Part shown: positions 46,819 through 55,855 of the stretch, piece by piece
How the letters are laid out: every line of letters starts with the position of its first letter
Numbering within the stretch: the stretch's first letter is position 1
Assembly (NCBI RefSeq): GCF_007003975.1
Contig: NZ_VFTC01000013.1
Coordinates: 62,001-126,000 of the forward strand
DNA: 64,000 nucleotides
DNA from: Mesorhizobium sp. WSM4306
GTDB lineage: Bacteria > Pseudomonadota > Alphaproteobacteria > Rhizobiales > Rhizobiaceae
Direction of reading: 5' to 3'
The notes under the pieces: generated by a model
The model's database searches: none
Told to the model about the DNA's origin: nothing
Seen by the model: only the letters and a program-made list of their open reading frames with translations
Position numbers and translations under genes: made by a program

Positions 46819-48123
46819 TCACACCTTGACCAGCTGCTCCACGCGGTCCTTCGCCCCGAAAATCCGGAGATAGCGCTCGATCTCCTTCTTGTCCCCGGTC
46901 GCCTTGGCCGGATTGTCCGACAGCTTCACCGCCGGGCGGCCATTGGCTTCCGTCACCTTGCAGACCAGCGATATGGCATCGAGGCTGTTGGTCTCGGTCG
47001 GCGCGCAGCCTTCGAAGTCGTTGGTGAGGTTGGTGCCCCAGCCGAACGACATGCGCACCTTGCCCTTGAAGTGCTGGTAGGTCTCCTCGATGGTCTCGAC
47101 CTCGAGCCCGTCGGAGAAGATCAGCAGCTTCTGCCTGGGGTCCTTGCCTCTCTCGCGCCACCAGTCGATGATTTTTTCGCCGCCTTCGATCGGCGGCGCG
47201 CTGTCGGGGCGAAAGCCGGTCCAGTCGGCGACCCAATCCGGCGCATCGCGCAGGAAGGAAGCGGTGCCGAAGGCGTCGGGTAGCACGATCAACAGGTTGC
47301 CGCCGTAATAGCGCTGCCAGTCCTGCAGCACCTTGTAGGGCGACTGCTTCAGTTCCTTTTCCGTATTGGCGAGGGCTGCAAACACCATCGGCAGTTCATG
47401 CGCGTTGGTGCCCAGCGCTTCGAGGTCGTTGTCCATGGCCAGCAGCACGTTGGAGGTGCCGGTGAAGGCCTCGCCGATGCCTTCCTTGAGGGCCTCGACG
47501 CACCAGCGCTGCCACAGGAACGAATGCCGACGGCGGGTGCCGAAGTCGGATATGCGGATGCCGGGCAAGGCCTTGAGCCGCTCGGTCTTGGCCCACATCT
47601 TGGCCTTGGCGCGGGCATAGAGCACGTCGAGCGCGAACGGGCCGTAGGCGCGCATGGCGGCGCGGGAACGCAGTTCGTTGATGATGGCCAGTGCAGGGAT
47701 TTCCCACAGGGTAGTGTACATCCAGGGGCCGCTGAAGGAGAGCTCGTACTGGCCGTCGCGCTTGGACAACTCGTAATCGGGCAGCCGGAAACCTTCCAGC
47801 CAGGCGAGGAATTCCGGCTCGAAGATCTGCTTGCGGCCATAGAAATTGTTACCGCCGAGCCAGATCATCTCCTTCTTCGAAAAGCGCAGCGTGCGGGCAT
47901 GGTCGAGCTGGTCGCGCAATTCGCCTTCGTCGATATCGTCGGCCAGGCGCACCGATGTGGTGCGGTTGATCAGTGAGAAGGTGGTGTCGACCTTGGGGTA
48001 CATGCCCCAGATCATCTGCAGCATCAGCAGCTTGTAGAAATCGGTGTCAAGCAGGCTGCGGACGATCGGGTCCAGCTTCCAGGTGTGGTTGTAGACGCGC
48101 CGCGCTATATCGGTTCTTGCCAT
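46819..48123 (-). CDS. pncB: Nicotinate phosphoribosyltransferase
   Basis: A 434-residue enzyme that makes nicotinate mononucleotide from nicotinate and PRPP with ATP, for NAD salvage. It has [18 protein letters not shown] near the start, [24 protein letters not shown] and the phosphate-binding segment [12 protein letters not shown] followed by [14 protein letters not shown] 48123 starts [15 protein letters not shown] as in homologues. It competes with the putative nicotinate hydroxylase for the product of PncA. I saw no GTATAC-type operator before it; a family E palindrome lies 42-85 bases upstream. Confidence 0.95.
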   Translation of the reverse strand: MARTDIARRVYNHTWKLDPIVRSLLDTDFYKLLMLQMIWGMYPKVDTTFSLINRTTSVRLADDIDEGELRDQLDHARTLRFSKKEMIWLGGNNFYGRKQIFEPEFLAWLEGFRLPDYELSKRDGQYELSFSGPWMYTTLWEIPALAIINELRSRAAMRAYGPFALDVLYARAKAKMWAKTERLKALPGIRISDFGTRRRHSFLWQRWCVEALKEGIGEAFTGTSNVLLAMDNDLEALGTNAHELPMVFAALANTEKELKQSPYKVLQDWQRYYGGNLLIVLPDAFGTASFLRDAPDWVADWTGFRPDSAPPIEGGEKIIDWWRERGKDPRQKLLIFSDGLEVETIEETYQHFKGKVRMSFGWGTNLTNDFEGCAPTETNSLDAISLVCKVTEANGRPAVKLSDNPAKATGDKKEIERYLRIFGAKDRVEQLVKV

Positions 48124-48164
48124 GTCCTGCCGTCGCCTTCGCTGCTCGCGGTCGCTTTTCCAAC

Positions 48165-48208
48165 GCATCTCCGGACGGAAAACCGCTGCGCACTTTTCCC
48201 GGAGCTGC
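48165..48208. repeat. Palindromic intergenic repeat, family E (copy 3)
   Basis: Variant of the element at 28411 and 30445: arms GCATCTCCGG and CCGGAGCTGC around ACGGAAAACCGC. Both arms differ from the other copies yet still nearly pair. It lies upstream of pncB. Confidence 0.65.
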
Positions 48209-48297
48209 TTGGCAAACCCCTAATAGCATTCAATTTTTGAAAGCGCTTCCCGCTTTCCGGGCTGGTCCGACAAAAAGGATGCCGCTCCGGTCCAGCC

Positions 48298-49266
48298 TCA
48301 ACTCTTGGCGCCGACCACCCGCAGCGCCGGGCGCTTCCTGCGGCTGCCGATGCGGCCGGCCACTGGCGCGTCGGCGCGGCTGTCGGCCTGTTCCTTCTCG
48401 GCGAACAGCCAATCGACGAACAGCTGCACGATCGGCGCCGAGCGCATCTCGTTGCGGCAGACGACGTAGAAATCGTCGACCGCCGGCACCGACAGGCTGA
48501 ACGGCGCCACCAACAGGCCCCTGGCGAGCAGCGTGCTGGCGGTAACGGAATCGCCGAGCGCCACGCCATGGCCATGCACCGCGGCTTCGATAGCGGTGCG
48601 CGCGTCTCCGAGATGGTGGCGGCGGCCACGCTCGAGATCCAGCCCGTCGGCGGCGGCCAGCCAGGTGTGCCACTCGCGGCCGTCATCGCCATGCAGGATG
48701 ACATGGTCGGCCAGATCCCGGCAGGTGCGGATCGGCCGGTTGTTGATCAGAGTCGGGCTGACCACCGGAAACAGTTCGAGGCCCGACCATTTGCGCATCC
48801 AGCAATCGGTCCAGCTGCCGTCGCCATAGAGCACGCAAACATCGACCTGCGGTGCGCGGATGTCCTTGGGGTCGTTGGACGGGATCAGCGTCAGCCTGAT
48901 ATCGGGATACTGCGCCATGAAGCTGCCTAGCCGCGGCGTCATCCACAAAAGCAGCAACGCCGGAACGCAGGAAACAGACAGCGTGCCGGCGCTGGCCGGC
49001 CTTGTCATGCGCTGGGTGGCGGCGGCGATGCCGTCGAAAGCGGTAGACACCGCTGGCAGCAGTTCGGCGCCATGCGGTGTGAGCTTTACCCGCTGCCCGG
49101 TGCGTTCGAACAGTTTTACGCCCAGCGACTGCTCGAGCGCCTTGATCTGATGGCTGATGGCGCCATGGGTGACGTTCAGCTCACTCGCCGCCTTGGTCAG
49201 CGAGGCGTGGCGCGCCGTCGCTTCGAAGGCGCGCAGGGGATTTAGGGGCGGCAGACGCTTGGCCAT
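48298..49266 (-). CDS. LysR-family regulator (GcvA-like)
   Basis: A 322-residue LTTR. The N-terminal helix-turn-helix reads PLNPLRAFEATARHASLTKAASELNVTHGAISHQIKALE, the pattern of the GcvA/AmpR group, followed by the two-lobe effector domain. It is divergent from the ureohydrolase gene, with 212 bases between starts, and is the natural candidate to control that gene and the transporters behind it. ATG 49266 is preferred over a TTG six bases upstream. Confidence 0.87.
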   Translation of the reverse strand: MAKRLPPLNPLRAFEATARHASLTKAASELNVTHGAISHQIKALEQSLGVKLFERTGQRVKLTPHGAELLPAVSTAFDGIAAATQRMTRPASAGTLSVSCVPALLLLWMTPRLGSFMAQYPDIRLTLIPSNDPKDIRAPQVDVCVLYGDGSWTDCWMRKWSGLELFPVVSPTLINNRPIRTCRDLADHVILHGDDGREWHTWLAAADGLDLERGRRHHLGDARTAIEAAVHGHGVALGDSVTASTLLARGLLVAPFSLSVPAVDDFYVVCRNEMRSAPIVQLFVDWLFAEKEQADSRADAPVAGRIGSRRKRPALRVVGAKS

Positions 49267-49478
49267 GGGCAACCGGATATTCTGTGAGATTTTCTCACAA
49301 CCGGCACCCTAACAATATCAATTGATTTTTCAATGCGGCTGCCGGACACTTTGTCCCAGACAGCATCAATGACGTGAAATCTGCAGGCAGCCAGCGGGAC
49401 AGCGACCCGGCCGGATGACGGTCAGTTCGCAAGATGCCGCCACGGCCGCATGCACCAGCCCGGCAGGAGGAGACCGAC

Positions 49479-50534
49479 ATGGGTTATGATCGCGGCAAGC
49501 TAGACGCGTTGCGCCGCAAATATGGCGAAAGCCATGGCGGCGAGATGTTCGACCCGAAATTCCGCAAGGTCGCCGACAAGATCTTCTCCAAGAGCGGCAC
49601 CAGGCTGGCGCCCTATTCCGGCATCCCGACCTTCCTCGCCGCACCCTACCGCGAAATATCGGCCGACAACCCGGATTTCGGCGATCTGCAGGTGGCCATC
49701 ATCGGCGTGCCGATGGACCTTGGCGTCACCAACCGCCCCGGCTCGCGCTTCGGGCCAAGGGCGCTGCGCGCCATCGAGCGCATCGGCCCCTACAACCATG
49801 TGCTGGAATGCGCGCCGACGCATGAGCTGCGCGTCGCCGACATCGGCGATACGCCGTTCCGCAGCCGCTACCGGCTGGAGATCAGCCATGAGGACATCGA
49901 AAAGCGCACCAACCAGATCGTCGACGCCGGCGTGCTGCCGCTGTCGGTCGGCGGCGATCATTCGATCAGCCATCCGATCCTGAAAGCTGTCGGCAAGAAG
50001 GCTCCGGTCGGCATGATCCATATTGACGCCCATTGCGACACCAGCGGGCTGTTCGACATGACCAAGTTCCACCATGGCGGGCCGTTCCGCAACGCGGTGC
50101 TGGACGGCGTGCTCGACCCGACCCGCACGATCCAGATCGGTATCCGAGGCTCGGCCGAGTATCTGTGGGAGTTCACCTACGAATCCGGCATGACCGTGGT
50201 GCATGCCGAAGAGGTGACCGGGCTCGGCATTCCCGCCATCATCGAGAAGGCGCGCAAGATTGTCGGCGACGGTCCGACCTACATTTCCTTCGATGTCGAC
50301 AGCGTCGATCCGGCCTTCGCGCCGGGCACCGGCACACCTGAGGTCGGCGGCCTGACGACGCGCGAAGTGCTCGAACTGCTGCGCGGCCTGAAAGGCCTCA
50401 ACATTGTCGGCGGCGACGTCGTCGAGGTGGCGCCGCAATATGACGCCACCACCAACACCGCCCATGTCGGCGCCCAGGTCCTGTTCGAGATCCTGAGCCT
50501 GATGGTGTTCAGCCCGGCCATCACCGGCAGATAA
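49479..50534 (+). CDS. speB: Agmatinase-type ureohydrolase
   Basis: A 351-residue manganese enzyme of the arginase/agmatinase family. Metal ligands are visible as His161 (GGDHS), Asp183/His185/Asp187 (DAHCD) and the Asp pair in SFDVDSVDP. It removes urea from a guanidino compound such as agmatine; guanidinobutyrate or guanidinopropionate are alternatives that sequence alone does not separate. ATG 49479 follows AGGAGGAG. Downstream lie an amino-acid importer and a polyamine-type importer, consistent with uptake and use of guanidino compounds or polyamines. Confidence 0.85.
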   Translation: MGYDRGKLDALRRKYGESHGGEMFDPKFRKVADKIFSKSGTRLAPYSGIPTFLAAPYREISADNPDFGDLQVAIIGVPMDLGVTNRPGSRFGPRALRAIERIGPYNHVLECAPTHELRVADIGDTPFRSRYRLEISHEDIEKRTNQIVDAGVLPLSVGGDHSISHPILKAVGKKAPVGMIHIDAHCDTSGLFDMTKFHHGGPFRNAVLDGVLDPTRTIQIGIRGSAEYLWEFTYESGMTVVHAEEVTGLGIPAIIEKARKIVGDGPTYISFDVDSVDPAFAPGTGTPEVGGLTTREVLELLRGLKGLNIVGGDVVEVAPQYDATTNTAHVGAQVLFEILSLMVFSPAITGR

Positions 50535-50538
50535 GCCC

Positions 50539-50600
50539 GGAGCGAGATCCGGTCTCGCTCCAGCAAATCCAGGTGGCAGTCGCGCTGGAGCCGGCTGCCA
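50539..50600 (+). promoter_or_regulatory. Two hairpins between speB and the binding-protein gene
   Basis: Stem 1 GGAGCGAGA/TCTCGCTCC (50539-50547 with 50553-50561) and stem 2 TGGCAG/CTGCCA (50574-50579 with 50595-50600). They may act as an RNA-processing or attenuation site that sets different levels for the enzyme and the importer. Confidence 0.45.
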
Positions 50601-50636
50601 CTCTCAAACAAACAAGCTTCCAGAAGGGGAATACCA

Positions 50637-51431
50637 ATGACGTTTCACATGAAATCAACCCTCGCAGCCGCACTGATGCTTGCCGGCCTCGGCCTCGCCT
50701 CTCAGGCCAATGCCGATGCCGTCGACGACATCACCAAGGCCGGCGCCATCAATGTCGGCATCTTCTCCGACTTCCCGCCCTTCTCCTCGGCCAGCGCCGA
50801 TATGAGCATCAAGGGCTATGACATCGACGTGGCGCAGGCCATCGCCGATTCCCTGAAGGTGAAGCTCAATCTGGTCAGCGTCACCGGCCAGAACCGCATT
50901 CCCTATCTCACCGACAAGCGCGTCGATATCCTGATGAGCGTCGGCTACTCCAAGGAGCGCGAGGAGGTGATCGATTTCGCCGCCGCCTACGCGCCCTACT
51001 ACATCGCCGTCATCGGTCCGGCAGCGCTCTCCGTCAAAGGCAAGGAAGACCTCGCCGACAAGTCGATTGCCGTCAACCGCGGCACGCTGGAAGATACCTC
51101 GCTGACCGAAGCGGCACCGGCATCGGCCGACATCAAGCGCTTCGACAACTACAACTCCGTGATCCAGGCCTTCATCTCCGGCCAGACCCAGCTGATGGTG
51201 GTCGGCAATGATGTCGGCGCCCAGGTGCTGGCCAAGCAGGACGCGCTGAAGCCGGAGCAGAAGTTCCAGCTTTTGACCTCGCCCTCGCATATCGGCCTCA
51301 ACAAGCATGAGGACCGGCTGAAGACGGCGGTCAATGACGCGGTTGCCAAGATGCTGGCCGACGGCAAGTTGGATGAAAGCTCGAAGGCCTGGCTGAAGAC
51401 GCCGCTCAACCCCGACAACCTCAAGGATTGA
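50637..51431 (+). CDS. Polar amino acid ABC transporter substrate-binding protein
   Basis: A 264-residue SBP_bac_3 protein. A Sec signal ends near QANADA; the mature part starts DDITKAGAINVGIFSDFPPFSSA and contains GYDIDVAQAIADSLKV and the Arg-containing loop that binds the ligand alpha-carboxylate (SVGYSKEREEVIDFA). Two permease genes follow directly. Clustering with the ureohydrolase suggests basic or guanidino amino acids, which is inferred. Confidence 0.87.
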   Translation: MTFHMKSTLAAALMLAGLGLASQANADAVDDITKAGAINVGIFSDFPPFSSASADMSIKGYDIDVAQAIADSLKVKLNLVSVTGQNRIPYLTDKRVDILMSVGYSKEREEVIDFAAAYAPYYIAVIGPAALSVKGKEDLADKSIAVNRGTLEDTSLTEAAPASADIKRFDNYNSVIQAFISGQTQLMVVGNDVGAQVLAKQDALKPEQKFQLLTSPSHIGLNKHEDRLKTAVNDAVAKMLADGKLDESSKAWLKTPLNPDNLKD

Positions 51432-51437
51432 GTTCCC

Positions 51438-52094
51438 GTGGCTTTTGCCTGGCTCCAAGGTGCTCTGGGCGACATCACGCGCGGTGCGCTCACGACGATC
51501 CTGTTGATCGTCGTGACCACGTTCGTGGGCACGCTGCTCAGCATCCTCGGCGCTGCCGGCCGGCGCAACGGCCCGGTATTCGTGAAGCGGGCGATCGCGG
51601 TCTATGTCGAGGTGATGCGCAACACGCCGTTCCTGGTGCAGCTGTTCTTCATCTTCTTCGGGCTGCCCAGCCTCGGGATCAGGCTCGATCCGATCCTGGC
51701 CGCCATACTGGCAATGACGCTCAACATGGCGGCATACACGATTGAAATCGTCGGCGCCGGCCTTGATGCGGTGCCCGCCGGACAGACGGAAGCCGCTCTT
51801 TCACTGGGGCTTCGGCCACGCCAGGTGTTCATCAAGATCGTGCTGCCGCAGGCGCTGAAGGTGATCTACCCCGCGCTGACCAGCCAGATCGTCATCATGA
51901 TGCTGGAATCGGCCGTGGTGTCGCAGATCGCGGTGCGTGAGCTGACCTACGAGGCCGACATGCTGCAAGCGCGCACGTTCCGTTCCTTCGAGACCTATTT
52001 CGTCGTGACGCTGGTCTATCTCTTGATGTCGATGGCCTTGCGCCGGCTGCTGGTCACGGGCGGACGCCGCGTGTTGGGAGCCGGCGTGTCATGA
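51438..52094 (+). CDS. Polar amino acid ABC transporter permease (HisM/HisQ type)
   Basis: A 218-residue inner-membrane protein with about five hydrophobic segments, EVMRNTPFLVQLFFIFFGLP near residue 55-75 and the EAA-type loop AGQTEAALSLGLRPRQVFIKIVLPQA. It starts with GTG six bases after the binding-protein stop. It overlaps the second permease gene by ATGA, and the two should form a heterodimer. No matching ATPase gene lies in the window. Confidence 0.88.
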   Translation: MAFAWLQGALGDITRGALTTILLIVVTTFVGTLLSILGAAGRRNGPVFVKRAIAVYVEVMRNTPFLVQLFFIFFGLPSLGIRLDPILAAILAMTLNMAAYTIEIVGAGLDAVPAGQTEAALSLGLRPRQVFIKIVLPQALKVIYPALTSQIVIMMLESAVVSQIAVRELTYEADMLQARTFRSFETYFVVTLVYLLMSMALRRLLVTGGRRVLGAGVS

Positions 52095-52738
52095 TCGAAT
52101 TCACCTTCTGGGACATCGTTCGCAACCTGCTGCTCGCCGCCCGCTGGACGGTGCTGTTGTCGCTCGCCGCCTTCATCGGTGGGGCGCTGGTCGGGCTGGC
52201 GGTGCTGTTCTTCAGGATCGCAGAGTATAAATGGAGCCGGCGCATCGCTTCCGGTTACATCGCGCTGTTCCAGGGCACACCGCTTTTGATGCAGCTGTTC
52301 CTGATGTTCTTCGGCCTGCCGATGCTCGGCCTGCGCATCGAGCCGTGGACGGCCGCCGTGCTCGGCCTCACCTTCTTCGCCAGCGCCTATCTGGCCGAGA
52401 TCTGGCGCAGCGGCGTCGATGCGCTGCCGCGCGGCCAGTGGGATGCCGGCGCCAGCCTCGGCCTGCACCGCCTGCAGGAACTGAGGCTGATCATCCTGCC
52501 GCAGGCCTTCTCGATCACAAGGGCGCCGATCGTCGGCTTCCTGGTGCAATTGATCAAATCGACGGCTCTGACCTCGATCATCGGCTTCGAGGAGCTGGTC
52601 AGGACCTCGAACGCCATCAACAACGCCACCTTCGAGCCGTTCAAGGTCTACGGGCTGGTGGCGCTGATCTTCTTCGTCATGTGCTTTCCACTGACGCAAT
52701 ACGCCCGTACGCTCGAACAACGAGCGGCGGCCCACTGA
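52091..52738 (+). CDS. Polar amino acid ABC transporter permease (HisM/HisQ type)
   Basis: A 215-residue protein of the same family as its neighbour: ALFQGTPLLMQLFLMFFGLP, RGQWDAGASLGLHRLQELRLIILPQA and about five hydrophobic segments. It completes the channel pair. The next gene belongs to a different importer type, so the ATPase normally found here (HisP/GlnQ type) is missing. Confidence 0.88.
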   Translation: MIEFTFWDIVRNLLLAARWTVLLSLAAFIGGALVGLAVLFFRIAEYKWSRRIASGYIALFQGTPLLMQLFLMFFGLPMLGLRIEPWTAAVLGLTFFASAYLAEIWRSGVDALPRGQWDAGASLGLHRLQELRLIILPQAFSITRAPIVGFLVQLIKSTALTSIIGFEELVRTSNAINNATFEPFKVYGLVALIFFVMCFPLTQYARTLEQRAAAH

Positions 52739-52808
52739 CGCCCAAGCGGCGTACAGTGTGTGAAGGGAACCTGCCGGATAAAAACGGCATCAACTGAGGA
52801 GAAATCGG

Positions 52809-53897
52809 ATGAACAGACTGATCGGAAAATCCCTGACACGGCGCGGCGTGCTTGGCGCCGGCCTCGCCATATCAGGCGTACTCGCCATGCCGTCGATCCT
52901 GCGCGCGCAGGACAAGTCGCTGAAAGTCGGCGTCTATGGCGGCTATTTCAAGAAGTCCTTCGACGAGCACGTCTTCCCCGACTTCACCAAGGCCACCGGC
53001 ATTGCCGTGGAATCGGTCGCCGAGCCGACCGGCGAAGCCTGGCTGGTGCAGCTCGAGCAGGCGGCCAAGGCCGGTCAGGCGCCCGCCGACCTTTCGATGA
53101 TGTCGCAGACCTCGACGCTGAAGGGCCAGTCGACCGAATTGTGGACGCCGCTCGATACGTCGAAGTTCAAGCACTATGGCGACCTCTTGCCGCGCTTCAT
53201 CAACAAATATCCGGATGGCCGCGTCGCCGGCATCGGCGCCGTCGCCTGGTGGATCACGCTGGTCTCTAACACCGACGTCTACAAGGACGCGCCGACATCG
53301 TGGGCAGCCCTTTGGGACAAGGCCAACGAGGATAAGCTCGGCCTGCTGGCGCTTGCCTCCAACTCGTTCCTGCTCGAAGTGACGGCCAAGACCTTCATGG
53401 GCGGCACCAATGCGCTCGACACCGAAGAGGGGCTGAACAAGGCGTTCGAAAAGCTCGCCGAGGTCAAGCCGAACGTTCGCCTCTGGTATCGCGACGAGGC
53501 GCAGTTCGAGCAGGCGCTGAAGTCGGGCGAAATCCCGATGGGCCAGTATTATCACGACGTCACCGGGCTCGCGATCGCCGACGGCTTCCATGTCCGCTCG
53601 ACCTTCCCGAAGGAAGGCGGCATCCAGGATTCCGGCAACTGGGTGCTGTCGCGTGCCTCGACCAAGGTCGACGAGGCGCATGCCTTCATCGACTATATGA
53701 GCCAGCCATCGATGCAGGGCGTGATGTCGCGCAAGGTCGGCACCACGCCAACCTTGAAGAAAGAGGTGCTCGACCTCAAGCCGGAAGAGTTCGCCGCGGT
53801 GTCGTCGGATATCGATCCGATCATCCCGCGCTACGACCTCTACACGTCGAAGGCCGACTGGATCAACCAGAAGTGGACCGAGCTGATCGTCGGCTGA
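52809..53897 (+). CDS. Spermidine/putrescine-type ABC transporter substrate-binding protein
   Basis: A 362-residue periplasmic protein with a twin-arginine signal (LTRRGVLGAGLAISGVLAMP) and the PotD/PotF-like SBP_bac_8 pattern: LKVGVYGGYFKKSFDEHVFPDFTK, AWWITLVSNTDVY and KVDEAHAFIDYMSQP. It heads a four-gene set with a PotA-like ATPase and two permeases. The GC hairpin at 53920-53944 after it probably lowers readthrough so that the binding protein is made in excess. The ligand is inferred to be a polyamine or similar cation. Confidence 0.85.
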   Translation: MNRLIGKSLTRRGVLGAGLAISGVLAMPSILRAQDKSLKVGVYGGYFKKSFDEHVFPDFTKATGIAVESVAEPTGEAWLVQLEQAAKAGQAPADLSMMSQTSTLKGQSTELWTPLDTSKFKHYGDLLPRFINKYPDGRVAGIGAVAWWITLVSNTDVYKDAPTSWAALWDKANEDKLGLLALASNSFLLEVTAKTFMGGTNALDTEEGLNKAFEKLAEVKPNVRLWYRDEAQFEQALKSGEIPMGQYYHDVTGLAIADGFHVRSTFPKEGGIQDSGNWVLSRASTKVDEAHAFIDYMSQPSMQGVMSRKVGTTPTLKKEVLDLKPEEFAAVSSDIDPIIPRYDLYTSKADWINQKWTELIVG

Positions 53898-53919
53898 GCC
53901 GACGGCCCTGGACGTCAGC

Positions 53920-53944
53920 GGCCGCCGGGCATTGACCGGCGGCC
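53920..53944 (+). terminator. Strong hairpin between binding-protein and ATPase genes
   Basis: Nine-bp perfect stem GGCCGCCGG/CCGGCGGCC with a seven-base loop, followed by CCTTTA. Likely a partial terminator or 3' stabiliser. Confidence 0.6.
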
Positions 53945-53960
53945 CCTTTAGCACAGAGGG

Positions 53961-55004
53961 ATGAGCATGCCCGGACTAGACATCAACAGCATCACCAAAA
54001 AATTCGGCAATTTCGCCGCCGTCGACAATGTCCAGCTCAACGTGCCGCACGGCACGTTCGTGTGCCTGCTCGGCCCGTCGGGCTGCGGCAAGACCACGCT
54101 GCTGCGCATGATTGCCGGGCTGGAGGAACCGACCAACGGCGCTATCGTCCTCGACGGCGAGGACATCACGCCGCTGCCGACGCACAAGCGCAATCTCGGC
54201 ATGGTGTTCCAGTCGCTGGCGCTGTTTCCGCATCTCTCCGTCGGCGATAACATCGCCTATGCGCTGCGCATTCGCGGCGCCTCCAAGGAAGAGCAGAAGA
54301 AACGCGTCGACGAATTGCTGAGCTTGATCCACCTGACCGGCTTTGCCGACCGTCCGGTGGCCAAACTGTCGGGCGGCCAGCGTCAGCGCGTGGCGATTGC
54401 CCGGGCACTCGCTTTGTCGCCAAAACTGTTCCTGCTTGACGAGCCGCTGTCGGCGCTCGACGCCAAATTGCGCGAGGCCATGCAGGTGGAATTGCGCCAG
54501 CTGCAGCAGCGGCTTGGCATCACCACCATCGTCGTCACCCACGACCAGCGCGAAGCCATGACCATGGCCGACCTCGTCGTCGTCATGGGCCATGGCAAGA
54601 TCCTGCAGGCGGCGCCACCGATCGAGATCTACCGCAAACCGGCCGACGCCTTCGTCGCCGACTTCATCGGCATCACCAATCTGTTGCCGGCCGAAGTCGA
54701 CAGCACCGGCCGCACCACCATTTTGGGTACAGCCATTCCCGGCCTGGCCATGCCGGCGGGTCAGACAAAAGCGTCCGTCTCGGTCCGTCCCGAGGATGTG
54801 CATCTGGGCAGCCCCGGCGGCTCGGCCATTACCGGCGAGGTGAGTTTCGTGCGTGATCTCGGCGGCACCATCGAGACCTTCGTCGACGTCGGCGGCACCA
54901 GCATCATTGCGGTCACGACGCCGCGCGAGCGCCATGACGTGCCGGTCGGCGCCAAGGTCGGCGTCACCCTGCCGCCGGCCAGCTGCGTGGTGCTTGGCGC
55001 ATGA
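53961..55004 (+). CDS. Polyamine-type ABC transporter ATP-binding protein (PotA-like)
   Basis: A 347-residue ATPase: Walker A GPSGCGKTT near 33-41, signature LSGGQRQRVAIARAL, Walker B LFLLDEPLSALD, and a C-terminal TOBE domain from about 270 to the end (SVRPEDVHLG). The size and TOBE domain are those of PotA/FbpC-type ATPases. It overlaps the first permease gene by ATGA. It is not the type that serves HisM/HisQ permeases. Confidence 0.9.
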   Translation: MSMPGLDINSITKKFGNFAAVDNVQLNVPHGTFVCLLGPSGCGKTTLLRMIAGLEEPTNGAIVLDGEDITPLPTHKRNLGMVFQSLALFPHLSVGDNIAYALRIRGASKEEQKKRVDELLSLIHLTGFADRPVAKLSGGQRQRVAIARALALSPKLFLLDEPLSALDAKLREAMQVELRQLQQRLGITTIVVTHDQREAMTMADLVVVMGHGKILQAAPPIEIYRKPADAFVADFIGITNLLPAEVDSTGRTTILGTAIPGLAMPAGQTKASVSVRPEDVHLGSPGGSAITGEVSFVRDLGGTIETFVDVGGTSIIAVTTPRERHDVPVGAKVGVTLPPASCVVLGA

Positions 55005-55855
55005 GACGCGAAGCCCCGAAGTCGGTAGCCGACTACACGCCGCTGTTCTTTCCGGCGCTGATGCTGATCGTCTTCTTCGTCGTGCCGTTCTCGACGATGA
55101 TCGCGGTCAGCTTCTTCAAGCGCAACCCGTCCGGTTTCTACACACCGGATTTCGTGTTCGACAATTACGCCCGCTTCCTGTCGGTGTTCTTCGGCGGCGT
55201 GCTCGGCTTTTCGCTGATGCTGGCGGTGCTGGTCGCGGTCTGCTGCGTCTGCATCGCCTTCCCGTTCACCTATCTCCTGACTCGCCGGCCGCGCCGCGTG
55301 CAGACACTGTGGCTGGTCGGCCTCTTGTCTGTGCTGTCGCTGTCGGAAGTCATTATCGGCTTTGCCTGGTCGACGCTGTTTTCGCGCACCGCCGGGATCA
55401 CCAATCTGTTCGTGGCGATCGGGCTGATGGACAAGCCGGTGGCGCTGCTGCCGACCTTCGGCGCGGTGCTGACCGGCATGGTCTATCAGGCCCTGCCTTA
55501 TACGATCCTGGTGCTGTACCCTGCCTTGGTCCGCCTCGACCCGACACTGCTGGAGGCGGCGCGCACGCTCGGCGCCTCGCCGATCCGGGCCTTCTTCAAC
55601 GTCGTCGCGCCGGCGCTCCGTAACACCATCGTGGCGACGCTGATCATGGTCTTCGTCTTTGCGCTCGGCTCGTATCTTTTGCCGCAGATTCTCGGCCGGC
55701 CACAACACTGGACACTGTCGGTGCTGATCACCGACCAGGCGATCTACCAGTCCAACATGCCGTTTGCCGCGGCAATGGCCGTGTTCCTGGTGCTGATCTC
55801 GCTGGCGCTGGTCGGACTGACCCTTCTCGTCGGACGCCGGGAGAACGCCCTATGA
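55001..55855 (+). CDS. Polyamine-type ABC transporter permease (PotB-like)
   Basis: A 284-residue membrane protein with six hydrophobic segments, VVPFSTMIAVSFF early on, and the EAA loop LLEAARTLGASPIRAFFNVVAPA. It overlaps both flanking genes by four bases and pairs with the PotC-like permease. Confidence 0.88.
   Translation: MRREAPKSVADYTPLFFPALMLIVFFVVPFSTMIAVSFFKRNPSGFYTPDFVFDNYARFLSVFFGGVLGFSLMLAVLVAVCCVCIAFPFTYLLTRRPRRVQTLWLVGLLSVLSLSEVIIGFAWSTLFSRTAGITNLFVAIGLMDKPVALLPTFGAVLTGMVYQALPYTILVLYPALVRLDPTLLEAARTLGASPIRAFFNVVAPALRNTIVATLIMVFVFALGSYLLPQILGRPQHWTLSVLITDQAIYQSNMPFAAAMAVFLVLISLALVGLTLLVGRRENAL

Noticed and set aside
46484..47236. Upstream extension of the membrane-protein frame to 726 codons
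   Set aside because: The extra part runs antisense-frame through pncB and the repeats; the signal peptide fixes the start at 46483.
46819..48123. pncB as a member of the GTATAC regulon
   Set aside because: No copy of the motif was seen upstream of pncB; only a family E palindrome is present, so membership is not supported.
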